The notes under the pieces are model-generated. The model saw nothing but the letters and a program-made list of their open reading frames with translations. It was not told where the DNA came from and did not search any database. From Hyphococcus sp. (GTDB lineage Bacteria > Pseudomonadota > Alphaproteobacteria > Caulobacterales > Parvularculaceae): a stretch of DNA of 22,402 nucleotides. Both the position numbers and the translations under genes were made by a program. This document shows positions 16,287 to 22,402 of this stretch, piece after piece (the first letter of the stretch is position 1; every line of letters begins with the position of its first letter). The stretch is from contig BQJH01000019.1 of the NCBI GenBank assembly GCA_021604605.1, positions 1 through 22,402 on the forward strand, given 5' to 3'.

Positions 16287-16389
16287 CCCCTGCGGCATTT
16301 CGCGTTAGGTCTGGTAACGCTGCTTTGGCGTAATAGATGAGTGCATCATGAAGAAAGCTGCTGCATGGCGGCTTTGAAAGGCTGAATAA

Positions 16390-16599
16390 ATGAGCGGATT
16401 TGTGTTTTTCCTGATCCCCCTTGCCCTCGCGGCAACGCTGATTTTTCTTGCGATTGGCATTTACTCTCTCGCCAAGGGCGGCGCCTTCGCCAAGGAAAAT
16501 TCAAACAAGATGATGCGGCTGCGCGTAACGGCGCAAGCGGTTGCTATTGCCTTGATGGCATTGTTCCTGATCTTGATCGGCAAAGGCCCCGGAGGTTAA
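16390..16599 (+). CDS. HIG1-type twin-transmembrane protein
   Basis: A 69-residue protein with two membrane helices (about 5-26 and 46-64) joined by a basic loop. The loop (GGAFAKENSNKMMRLRVTAQAVAI) contains R-L-R-V-T-A-Q, matching the R-x-R-x-x-x-Q core of the HIG1 motif. HIG1 proteins bind or modulate cytochrome c oxidase and supercomplexes in mitochondria, and small alphaproteobacterial relatives are widespread. In many Alphaproteobacteria this gene stands directly upstream of a cobalamin adenosyltransferase gene and etfBA. Here an MFS/TetR/YbjN block occupies that place. AAGG lies eight bases before the ATG. Confidence 0.8.
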   Translation: MSGFVFFLIPLALAATLIFLAIGIYSLAKGGAFAKENSNKMMRLRVTAQAVAIALMALFLILIGKGPGG

Positions 16600-16633
16600 C
16601 ACCGGCGGTCAACCACATAGCTGAACTAACTGG

Positions 16634-17902
16634 CTAATCCGATCGGCGAACATTCATCGCCAGTAAGATTGAGGCCACAAACAAGGCGCCGCCAAAACCG
16701 ATAAACATACCCGACACCTGATTATCCAGCGCTCCGGCCAGCATCCCTACCAGCGCCATCGATAACGGCGCCATGCCCAGGGCGCCAAACTGCAATATGC
16801 TGACGACCCGGCCAAGAAACTCTTCATCGACGGTTTTTTGCAGCCACGTCATTACCTGAACATCAACAAAAGCCGCGCCAGCCACCAGCGCGCCCATCAA
16901 CAGCGCCACGGATTTTAGATCGCCCACAAATCCAAGCCCTGCCAACAGTAACGACAACAGTGGCAAAGCGATAAATGGCAATGCAAATAGTTTATTATTG
17001 CTGAGCGCAGGCGTGACCCCGGCGCAAACCAGACCGAACAATCCGCCCAAGGCGCTCGCCGAGGAAATAACCCCAAGAGCGATGACACTGTCTGACAGGG
17101 TGAACTTTGCCAGCAAGGGCATACCCACGGCGATAGGCCCGGCAAGGAAAAAATTTGCAACAATCGCAACCATCAGAAAGGATCGCAACCGCTTATCGCG
17201 CGCCGCAAATTTTAGACCTTGCCCGATAGAATGGAAGGGACTTTCCGATGCTTGCGAAGATGCGCCTTTGTCATCCCCCATACCCTTGCCGATGATCGTC
17301 AGCGTCCATAGAGAAATCAAGAAGGTAAGCGCATCGATGGAGAACAATGCTGCATATGCAGACTGCGGAGCAGTTTTAAAATAAGCCGCCGCAGGAAAAG
17401 CTTCACTCAGAAAATAGGCCAACAACACTGCCGCAAGAGGCGGGCCGGCCAGATTTGCCAGATACATTAGTCCTTGCACGACAGAATTACCGACATGAAG
17501 GGAACGCTCCGGCACAAGGCGCGGTGTCAATGCTGTAATCGCAGGCAGATAGAAGGCGCCAGCAGCACCAAACGCCGCAGCAAAGCCATATAATATCGGC
17601 ATGGTGATACTGCCGGTCGCAGCCATTGCGGCTAGACCAAGGGTTAAACCTGCGCGCAACAGGTTAGACACAATCATCATCCGACGCGGGTCAAACCGGT
17701 CAACCATCGCCCCGCCGATCAGAATAAACAGCGCATTGGGAATAGCCCCAACCGCCAGCCACAACCCCACAGCAGCGGCATTATCCGTGATCGACAGAAT
17801 GAGCCAAATAGCGGCGATGTGGGTGAACTGATCGCCGAACAATGACGCCGCCTCGCCAGAGGCAAGGGTGACAAATCGGCGAGATAGAGCAGGCTTTTCC
17901 AT
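16634..17902 (-). CDS. MFS drug/metabolite exporter (MFS_3/EntS-like)
   Basis: A 422-residue major facilitator with about twelve membrane helices. The opening FVTLASGEAASLFGDQFTHIAAIWLIL and the loop GGAMVDRFDPRRMMIVSNLLRA (motif A, after helix 2) are typical of the DHA3/MFS_3 group, which includes siderophore exporter EntS and macrolide pumps. A second motif-A-like stretch is weaker, as usual. The real substrate is unknown. I use the ATG at 17902 (MEKPALSRRF), which has GGAAAG upstream; the open frame continues to 17941 into the promoter. It is divergent from a TetR regulator and its promoter contains a copy of the shared TGAA-N6-TTCA element, so it is very likely repressed by that regulator. 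Confidence 0.9.
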   Translation of the reverse strand: MEKPALSRRFVTLASGEAASLFGDQFTHIAAIWLILSITDNAAAVGLWLAVGAIPNALFILIGGAMVDRFDPRRMMIVSNLLRAGLTLGLAAMAATGSITMPILYGFAAAFGAAGAFYLPAITALTPRLVPERSLHVGNSVVQGLMYLANLAGPPLAAVLLAYFLSEAFPAAAYFKTAPQSAYAALFSIDALTFLISLWTLTIIGKGMGDDKGASSQASESPFHSIGQGLKFAARDKRLRSFLMVAIVANFFLAGPIAVGMPLLAKFTLSDSVIALGVISSASALGGLFGLVCAGVTPALSNNKLFALPFIALPLLSLLLAGLGFVGDLKSVALLMGALVAGAAFVDVQVMTWLQKTVDEEFLGRVVSILQFGALGMAPLSMALVGMLAGALDNQVSGMFIGFGGALFVASILLAMNVRRSD

Positions 17903-17937
17903 AGGTACTTTCCGATAACTAGAAGCGAGTAACAATC

Positions 17938-17966
17938 TCAATATGCGAATGTGAATTCATATTCAA
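17938..17966 (-). promoter_or_regulatory. Promoter of the MFS exporter with an embedded operator
   Basis: On the minus strand TTGAAT (17966-17961) and TATTGA (17943-17938) are separated by 17 bases, a good sigma-70 layout. A candidate operator, TGAATTCATATTCA (plus strand 17952-17965), overlaps the -35 box and spacer. It sits inside a near-palindrome GAATGTGAATTCATATTC (17947-17964). A repressor bound here would block polymerase. Confidence 0.65.
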
Positions 17967-18038
17967 GTTATATTTTTATTCTTGCTGTAATTTAAAGCCT
18001 TGGCGGTGCTGAAAACCCGCACATATGGAGGCACACAA

Positions 18039-18074
18039 ATGATGGGCTGTTGCAGGACCACCATTTTTCTTTAA
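18039..18074 (+). CDS. Possible 11-residue leader ORF (low confidence)
   Basis: An ATG at 18039 preceded by GGAGG with seven bases of spacing opens an 11-codon frame, MMGCCRTTIFL, ending at a TAA just before the first tetR-side operator. The ribosome binding site is among the strongest in the window, yet no ordinary gene uses it. It lies upstream of the likely tetR start site, so it would need a separate upstream promoter, and I see none close to consensus. It could be a leader peptide or a chance match. Confidence 0.25.
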   Translation: MMGCCRTTIFL

Positions 18075-18112
18075 AATGAACTGAAATTCATTATAATGAA
18101 TATAGATTCATT
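18075..18112 (+). promoter_or_regulatory. tetR promoter with two tandem operators
   Basis: Two copies of AATGAA-N6-TTCATT lie at 18075-18092 and 18095-18112, start to start exactly 20 bp (two helical turns). A consensus -10 box TATAAT (18092-18097) falls between them, inside the perfect 16-base palindrome ATTCATTATAATGAAT (18086-18101). The -35 region is poor (CTTTAA). The layout predicts autorepression by the TetR protein encoded just downstream. Confidence 0.7.
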
Positions 18113-18124
18113 TTCAAGGATGTC

Positions 18125-18736
18125 ATGCCAAAAGTTTCTGATGAATACGCCCAAGCCCAAAAGCGGCACATCCTGAATGCCGCGGCTCATTGTTTTTCCA
18201 ACAACGGGTATCGCCTCACCTCGATGGCGGACATTGCTTCAAAAGCCGAATTGAGTGTCGGCGCCCTTTACCGATATTTTTCAACCAAGGACGTGCTTTT
18301 TCAGGCCTTGTTCTCAAGCGCCACTCAAGAAAACCAGACACTGTGGGATGAAGCCCGAAAAGGAGAAACGGCTAAAGACCGCTTTCAGCTTTTTATCGAC
18401 CAGCATTTTCATATGATTAACGACAAAGAGTGCCGCTGGGCTCTTGCCCTTGATGCACGGCTAAAAGTTGAAGCCCTTGATGATGCTAGGCTGGCAAACC
18501 ATGTTCGCCAATCCTACAAAACACAAATCGATGAATTGTCGACGCTCATGCTCCCGACGGGCGCCATGAAAAGCCAAAGGATGCAGGCGCAAACAGCGTC
18601 AATCGCTATCATCGCATTGCTGAATGAGGCTCGGTATCAGGCCCTGATCGGCGCAACGGGCGATCTGGTGAAATTCAAAGCCTGCATTCTCGACGTTGGT
18701 AACAATCTTATTGCCAGCCTCGACGCAACCACGTGA
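18125..18736 (+). CDS. TetR/AcrR-family transcriptional regulator
   Basis: A 203-residue repressor-type regulator. The N-terminal helix-turn-helix domain spans about residues 10-58. It runs HILNAAAHCFSNNGYRLTSM, then ADIASKAELSVGALYRYFSTKDVLFQALF, the canonical TetR recognition-helix arrangement with GALYRYF. The C-terminal ligand domain is helical and gives no clue to the inducer. The start at 18125 has AAGGA four bases upstream, and the predicted transcript leader is only about 20 bases. It diverges from the MFS exporter with three matching operators between them, so it most likely controls both genes. It converges on the YbjN gene with nine bases between stops. Confidence 0.93.
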   Translation: MPKVSDEYAQAQKRHILNAAAHCFSNNGYRLTSMADIASKAELSVGALYRYFSTKDVLFQALFSSATQENQTLWDEARKGETAKDRFQLFIDQHFHMINDKECRWALALDARLKVEALDDARLANHVRQSYKTQIDELSTLMLPTGAMKSQRMQAQTASIAIIALLNEARYQALIGATGDLVKFKACILDVGNNLIASLDATT

Positions 18737-18745
18737 ATACATGCC

Positions 18746-19246
18746 TCAAACCGATAACGACCCTGAATCCAGAAAAGCGCTAAACTCAATCAACGCAGCA
18801 GCCCAAAGTATCAGCCCTTCCGTCATGGCGCCCTTATCCTGCGGCCCACTAACGGAAACGATGTGATCAAGCCACGGGTCGCCTTCATCATCCAAATAGG
18901 CCCGGCCGCCTAAAGCTGTTGCATTCCATTCGTTGATCTTTTCCATAGGAAATCCGTTCGGCAAATCGATCCCTACGATAAACAGCCATTCCGTACACCG
19001 GTTCTCGCTCGTGCAATTGAACCCACGAACATAGAACCTGAAATTCTCGTCATCGACAGACAGTTCTGTGTCGCTGACTTTTGAAAAGGTAATCCCATTT
19101 TCATCCAGAACCGCCCCCACCTCAGCGGCGTTCATGCCGCCTGTAGTCAAAAACGAATTGTTCTGCACAGTATAAATTTCGGCATTGGCGACTGGCGCAA
19201 AGGCTAACATGGCAAACACCGCCATCACCTGAAGTATGTGCTTCAT
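18746..19246 (-). CDS. Exported YbjN-domain protein
   Basis: A 166-residue protein with a signal peptide (MKHILQVMAVFAMLAFAPVANAE, cleavage after ANA) followed by a YbjN-type domain. Typical features are the early NAAEVGAVLDENGI helix, the FRFYVRGFNC strand, and a later NEWNATALGGRAYLDDEGDPWLDHIV segment. Cys78 and Cys84 (C-x5-C) sit in the strand turn and could form a disulfide after export. YbjN relatives in the cytoplasm act as stress-related regulators. The exported alphaproteobacterial versions are uncharacterised, so regulation is not implied here. I use the ATG at 19246 because the longer frame to 19276 precedes the signal peptide. It diverges from etfB. Confidence 0.85.
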   Translation of the reverse strand: MKHILQVMAVFAMLAFAPVANAEIYTVQNNSFLTTGGMNAAEVGAVLDENGITFSKVSDTELSVDDENFRFYVRGFNCTSENRCTEWLFIVGIDLPNGFPMEKINEWNATALGGRAYLDDEGDPWLDHIVSVSGPQDKGAMTEGLILWAAALIEFSAFLDSGSLSV

Positions 19247-19372
19247 CTCATCATCCCCATAAATATCCCTCTCCACCCTAGAAGAGATTTAACCCATCTC
19301 CAAGGCGCCATAACGCATTGAAACGTCAGCCTCACGTCGCTATTGTCCCGGCGAAAACCAATTCGCGCCCGA

Positions 19373-19378
19373 TATAAT
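19373..19378 (+). promoter_or_regulatory. Likely -10 box of the etfBA operon
   Basis: TATAAT stands 24 bases before the etfB start codon in the gap after the divergent YbjN gene. No convincing -35 hexamer lies 16-18 bases upstream; TTGTCC at 19343 is too far. The call rests on the perfect -10 match and its position. Confidence 0.45.
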
Positions 19379-19402
19379 GTCGGGTTCCGCCAGGAGCCAT
19401 CA

Positions 19403-20152
19403 ATGAAAGTTCTCGTGCCTGTCAAACGCGTCATCGACTACAACGTCAAAGTCCGGGTCAAATCCGACCAGAGCGGCGTCGATCTCGCTAACGTCAAAAT
19501 GTCCATGAACCCCTTTGACGAGATTGCTGTCGAGGAAGCGATCCGCCTGAAGGAAGGCGGAACAGCAACTGAAATCGTCGCGATCTCGATCGGCCCTGAA
19601 AAGGCGCAGGATCAGATCCGCCAAGCCCTCGCTATGGGCGCCGACCGCGGCATTTTGATCAAGACAGATGATGACATTGAGCCACTGGGTGTGGCCAAGC
19701 TCCTGAAGGCCGTTGTTGAGGAAGAAAAACCTGAACTAGTCATCCTGGGCAAACAGGCGATTGACGACGACTCCAACCAGACCGGGCAAATGCTGGCGGC
19801 GCTTCTGGGCTGGTCACAAGGCACCTTTGCTTCAAAGGTTGAAAAAGATGGCGACAAGCTGAACGTCACGCGCGAGATTGATGGCGGCTTGCAGACGATC
19901 TCACTCGCTCTGCCCGCGATTGTCACCACAGACTTGCGCCTCAACGAGCCGCGCTATGCATCCCTGCCGAACATCATGAAAGCGAAGAAAAAGCCGCTCG
20001 ATGTAAAAGAAATCGGTGACTTTGGCGTTGATGTCGCGCCGCGCCTTGAAACCATAAAAGTCAGTGAGCCGCCTAAACGTGAGGCTGGCGTCAAAGTAGA
20101 AACAGTCGCGGAGCTCGTCGACAAATTAAAGAACGAAGCGGGAGTATTATAA
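19403..20152 (+). CDS. etfB: Electron transfer flavoprotein, beta subunit
   Basis: The 249-residue small subunit of the FAD- and AMP-containing electron carrier that takes electrons from acyl-CoA and related dehydrogenases and passes them to ETF-ubiquinone oxidoreductase. The start MKVLVPVKRVIDYNVKVRV is typical, with CAGGAG six bases upstream. The family signature, including the dehydrogenase-recognition loop, is intact near residues 165-202: REIDGG, then TTDLRLNEPRYASLPNIMKA and KKKP. AMGADRG near 78 is also conserved. The stop of etfB is followed one base later by the etfA start, so the two are translationally linked. I reject a longer frame from 19343 because family members begin at this Met. 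Confidence 0.97.
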   Translation: MKVLVPVKRVIDYNVKVRVKSDQSGVDLANVKMSMNPFDEIAVEEAIRLKEGGTATEIVAISIGPEKAQDQIRQALAMGADRGILIKTDDDIEPLGVAKLLKAVVEEEKPELVILGKQAIDDDSNQTGQMLAALLGWSQGTFASKVEKDGDKLNVTREIDGGLQTISLALPAIVTTDLRLNEPRYASLPNIMKAKKKPLDVKEIGDFGVDVAPRLETIKVSEPPKREAGVKVETVAELVDKLKNEAGVL

Positions 20153-20153
20153 G

Positions 20154-21083
20154 ATGGCGAACCTCGTTGTTGCCGACGTACATGGCAGTTCAATTGATGA
20201 ATCGACCCATAAAACAGTTACCGCTGCGCTGGCGATTGGCGGTGATGTCGATATCTTGATCGCAGGATCAGGCGCAGATGACGCAGCCGCTGCTGCGGCA
20301 AAAATTTCTGGCGTGCGCAAAGTACTCCACGCTGATGACCCGGCCTATGCGCACCGACTGGCCGAACCGCTGGCCGATCTTATCGTTTCTGTCGCTGGTG
20401 ATTATGACGCGATTTTGAAAACAGCCGCCACCACAGGCAAAAACGTCATGCCGCGCGTTGCGGCGCTGCTTGATGTGATGCAGATCTCGGAGATTGTATC
20501 AGTAGAAGCGCCCGACACATTTGTACGGCCGATTTATGCGGGCAACGCCATGGCGACGGTCAAATCAAACGATGCAAAAAAAGTCATCACAGTACGCGCA
20601 ACCTCTTTTAAAGCAGCAGAAGAAGGCGGTTCCGCCGCCGTTGAAAAAGTCAGCGCCGCCGCAGACCCAGGTCTCTCCAGTTTTGTCGGAGAAGAACTGA
20701 CAAAATCTGACCGACCGGAACTGACCGGCGCCAAGATCGTTATTTCCGGCGGTCGTGCGCTCGCTTCCTACGAGAACTTCGAGAAGTATATTTTCCCAAT
20801 CGCTGACAAGCTGGGCGCCGCTGTTGGCGCATCGCGCGCTGCTGTCGACGCCGGCTATGTGCCAAACGACTACCAGGTCGGCCAGACCGGCAAGGTCGTC
20901 GCCCCGGAACTTTATATCGCTGTCGGTATCTCCGGCGCGATCCAGCACCTCGCCGGCATGAAAGACTCCAAAGTCATCGTCGCCATCAACAAGGACGAAG
21001 ACGCGCCGATCTTTCAGGTCGCTGACTACGGACTGGTCGCAGACTTGTTCAACGCTCTGCCGGAGTTGGAACAAGCCCTCTAG
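20154..21083 (+). CDS. etfA: Electron transfer flavoprotein, alpha subunit
   Basis: The 309-residue FAD-binding subunit, of normal length. The N-terminal domain starts MANLVVADVHGSSIDESTHK. The C-terminal FAD-binding signature runs from about residue 240: DYQVGQTGKVVAPELYIAVG, then ISGAIQHLAGMKDSKVIVAI and NKDEDAPIFQVADYGLVADLF. The ribosome binding site GGGAG lies within the last codons of etfB. The operon ends at the terminator 24 bases after the stop. ETF-ubiquinone oxidoreductase is not in the window. Confidence 0.97.
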   Translation: MANLVVADVHGSSIDESTHKTVTAALAIGGDVDILIAGSGADDAAAAAAKISGVRKVLHADDPAYAHRLAEPLADLIVSVAGDYDAILKTAATTGKNVMPRVAALLDVMQISEIVSVEAPDTFVRPIYAGNAMATVKSNDAKKVITVRATSFKAAEEGGSAAVEKVSAAADPGLSSFVGEELTKSDRPELTGAKIVISGGRALASYENFEKYIFPIADKLGAAVGASRAAVDAGYVPNDYQVGQTGKVVAPELYIAVGISGAIQHLAGMKDSKVIVAINKDEDAPIFQVADYGLVADLFNALPELEQAL

Positions 21084-21106
21084 CGCTTTCCAAAATTCCT
21101 ATTACT

Positions 21107-21130
21107 AACCCCGCCTTGGCGGGGTTTTTT
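21107..21130 (+). terminator. Intrinsic terminator of etfBA
   Basis: AACCCCGC pairs with GCGGGGTT around a CTTG tetraloop, and the T-tract continues directly (TTTTTT in all). It lies 24 bases after the etfA stop. Downstream DUF1203 and hbd genes therefore need their own promoters. Confidence 0.9.
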
Positions 21131-21180
21131 ATTACAGACGCAAGAACCGGGTCGTTTTACCTGCAGCCCTGACTCAAAAT

Positions 21181-21204
21181 TCACTCCAACACAAAGTGGA
21201 GTGA
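21181..21204 (+). promoter_or_regulatory. Hairpin covering the DUF1203 ribosome binding site
   Basis: TCACTCCA (21181-21188) and TGGAGTGA (21197-21204) are perfect inverted repeats with an 8-base loop. The GGAG of the second arm is the only plausible Shine-Dalgarno for the ATG at 21209. In RNA this 8-bp stem would hide it. Alternatively the same inverted repeat could be a protein-binding operator. Confidence 0.5.
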
Positions 21205-21208
21205 TCTC

Positions 21209-21679
21209 ATGTCATTTATTATCTCCGGCTTAGCCGCAGACGAATTCCAGCCTTTATTCAACCAATCTGACGACGCTTTGCGCGCTCAAGGCATTATTCG
21301 AAAGAAGGCGGACAGTAAGCCGGGCTATCCCTGCCGCATCACGTTAGAAGATGCAGAACCCGGCGAGACGGTTCTTTTGCTCAATCATCAAAGCCTTAAA
21401 ACTGACAGCCCTTTCCGGTCTTCCTATGCGATCTATGTACGTGAGAATGCACAAACCGCTCAGACATTTACTAATGCGTTGCCGCCCGTCTTTAAAGGAC
21501 GGCCAATCGCATTGCGCCTCTTTGATACTGACGGCATGCTGATTGGCGCCGATATGGGCAAAGACGGTTCCCTGATCGAGAAAATTGAGGCTGCCTTCAC
21601 AGATCCTGCAGTCGCCTATATTCACGCCCATAATGCGATGCATGGATGTTTTGCAGCAGAGGTCAAACGCAGCGAATAA
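21209..21679 (+). CDS. DUF1203 protein
   Basis: A 156-residue soluble protein of the DUF1203 family, function unknown. Family hallmarks are YPCRITLEDAEPGETVLLLNHQ (about 40-61), SSYAIYVRE after it, and a C-terminal YIHAHNAMHGCFAAEV. Cys42, His139, His143 and Cys146 are conspicuous, and the last three resemble a metal or catalytic cluster, but no activity is known. GGAG eight bases before the ATG serves as ribosome binding site and lies in a perfect hairpin. It sits between the etfBA terminator and the 3-hydroxybutyryl-CoA dehydrogenase gene on the same strand, in a position where those two are often adjacent. Confidence 0.85.
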   Translation: MSFIISGLAADEFQPLFNQSDDALRAQGIIRKKADSKPGYPCRITLEDAEPGETVLLLNHQSLKTDSPFRSSYAIYVRENAQTAQTFTNALPPVFKGRPIALRLFDTDGMLIGADMGKDGSLIEKIEAAFTDPAVAYIHAHNAMHGCFAAEVKRSE

Positions 21680-21758
21680 ATAATTACGCCGCGTTTTGGG
21701 CTTGCGCATTTCCCATGTTGCGTTGCAGTATCCTGTCTTTGCGAGACGGGATAGGCAC

Positions 21759-22402
21759 ATGTCAGAAATCAAAAAAGTCGGCGTGATTGGCGCCGGGCAG
21801 ATGGGCAACGGAATCGCGCATGTTTTTGCGCTGTCAGGCTACGGTGTCGTTTTAAATGACATAGCCCCGGAAAGTGTCGACAACGCCCTCAAGCAAATCG
21901 GCAAAAATCTTGCCCGTCAGGAAGGAAAGGGAGCGATAACACAAGCGGAAGCAACTGCCGCCCGCGCCAATATCTCTCCTTCAACCGACCTCCGTGACCT
22001 TGCCGATTGCGATCTCGTTATCGAGTCCGCCAGCGAAAACCAGTCTGTTAAGAAAGAGATTTTCACAGCGCTTTCAAAAATTCTGAAAGAGGACGCCATC
22101 ATGGCGTCAAACACCTCATCAATTTCTATTACCGGTTTAGCCGCCGCCTCTGACCGGCCTGAAAAATTCATCGGGATTCACTTCATGAATCCCGCCCCGA
22201 TTATGAAGCTGGTGGAGATTATCCGCGGCATCGCAACGTCAAAAGAGACATTCGAAGCGACAAAGCAGGTGGTCGAAAATCTCGACAAGACAATTGCCGT
22301 TTCAGAGGACTTCCCGGCCTTCATCGTCAATCGTGTTTTAATGCCAATGATCAATGAGGCGATTTATACGCTTTATGAAGGCGTCGGGTCTGTTGAAGCA
22401 AT
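21759..22402 (+). CDS. hbd: 3-hydroxybutyryl-CoA dehydrogenase, partial
   Basis: An NAD(P)-dependent dehydrogenase that interconverts 3-hydroxybutyryl-CoA and acetoacetyl-CoA in short-chain fatty acid or polyhydroxybutyrate metabolism. The first 214 residues are present before the right edge; the C-terminal helical domain is cut. The N-terminal Rossmann motif is VGVIGAGQMGNGIAHVFA (GxGxxG at about 11-16). The motifs SNTSSISIT, with a conserved Ser-Asn-Thr, and GIHFMNPAPIMKLVEII, which holds the catalytic His, follow in order. The start at 21759 (MSEIKKVGVIGAG) is the family norm. Its place near etfBA fits a role in feeding reducing equivalents from fatty-acid oxidation. Confidence 0.95.
   Translation, partial: MSEIKKVGVIGAGQMGNGIAHVFALSGYGVVLNDIAPESVDNALKQIGKNLARQEGKGAITQAEATAARANISPSTDLRDLADCDLVIESASENQSVKKEIFTALSKILKEDAIMASNTSSISITGLAAASDRPEKFIGIHFMNPAPIMKLVEIIRGIATSKETFEATKQVVENLDKTIAVSEDFPAFIVNRVLMPMINEAIYTLYEGVGSVEA

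Noticed and set aside
16347..16376. Nine-codon frame MKKAAAWRL just before the HIG1-type gene
   Set aside because: It has no good ribosome binding site and no conserved leader pattern, so it is likely chance.

Overview
The window reads as ordinary chromosomal DNA of moderate GC content from an aerobic alphaproteobacterium. The evidence is gene content and order: tldD sits head-to-head with a ctaC-ctaD aa3-type cytochrome oxidase pair, and a small HIG1-type membrane protein lies upstream of etfBA and a 3-hydroxybutyryl-CoA dehydrogenase. Both arrangements recur in Alphaproteobacteria. A marine Hyphomonas- or Parvularcula-like lineage is possible, but I cannot fix the family from this sequence. 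There are no rRNA or tRNA genes, insertion sequences, prophage genes or CRISPR arrays.

Region 1 (1-6015, minus strand) is the respiratory block. ctaC (subunit II) and ctaD (subunit I) form an operon that ends in a strong intrinsic terminator. An FkbM-type methyltransferase and two tandem paralogous three-helix membrane proteins of unknown function then intervene before ctaB (heme O synthase), which runs off the left edge. A second terminator separates the two small paralogs. Subunit II carries an extra segment of about 80 residues between its second membrane helix and the CuA domain.

Region 2 (6016-13174) is a run of mostly single housekeeping or uncharacterised genes on both strands: tldD, an exported SnoaL/DUF4440-type protein, a zinc-ribbon DUF3667 membrane protein, glutamyl-Q-tRNA(Asp) synthetase, a secreted DUF1287 protein, a DoxX-like protein, YccF, an exported alpha/beta hydrolase and an NfeD-like protein.

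Region 3 (12704-16599) holds the NfeD-like/SPFH (QmcA) pair, a 608-residue secreted protein whose N-terminal half looks like a papain-fold (NlpC/P60- or transglutaminase-like) enzyme, and the HIG1-type protein.

Region 4 (16634-19276) is a self-contained accessory block: a divergent MFS exporter/TetR pair plus an exported YbjN protein. The divergent promoter region contains three copies of TGAA-N6-TTCA. One lies in the exporter promoter and two, exactly 20 bp apart, bracket the tetR -10 box. This is the best-supported regulatory circuit in the window.

Region 5 (19403-22402) is electron transfer flavoprotein etfB-etfA with a terminator, a DUF1203 protein whose ribosome binding site is buried in a perfect hairpin, and the start of 3-hydroxybutyryl-CoA dehydrogenase. 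ETF and the dehydrogenase serve fatty-acid and amino-acid oxidation and feed electrons into the chain that the oxidase in region 1 terminates.

The points most worth a second look are the paired small membrane proteins inside the oxidase locus, the subunit II insertion, the TetR operator layout, the 608-residue secreted protein and the DUF1203 leader hairpin.
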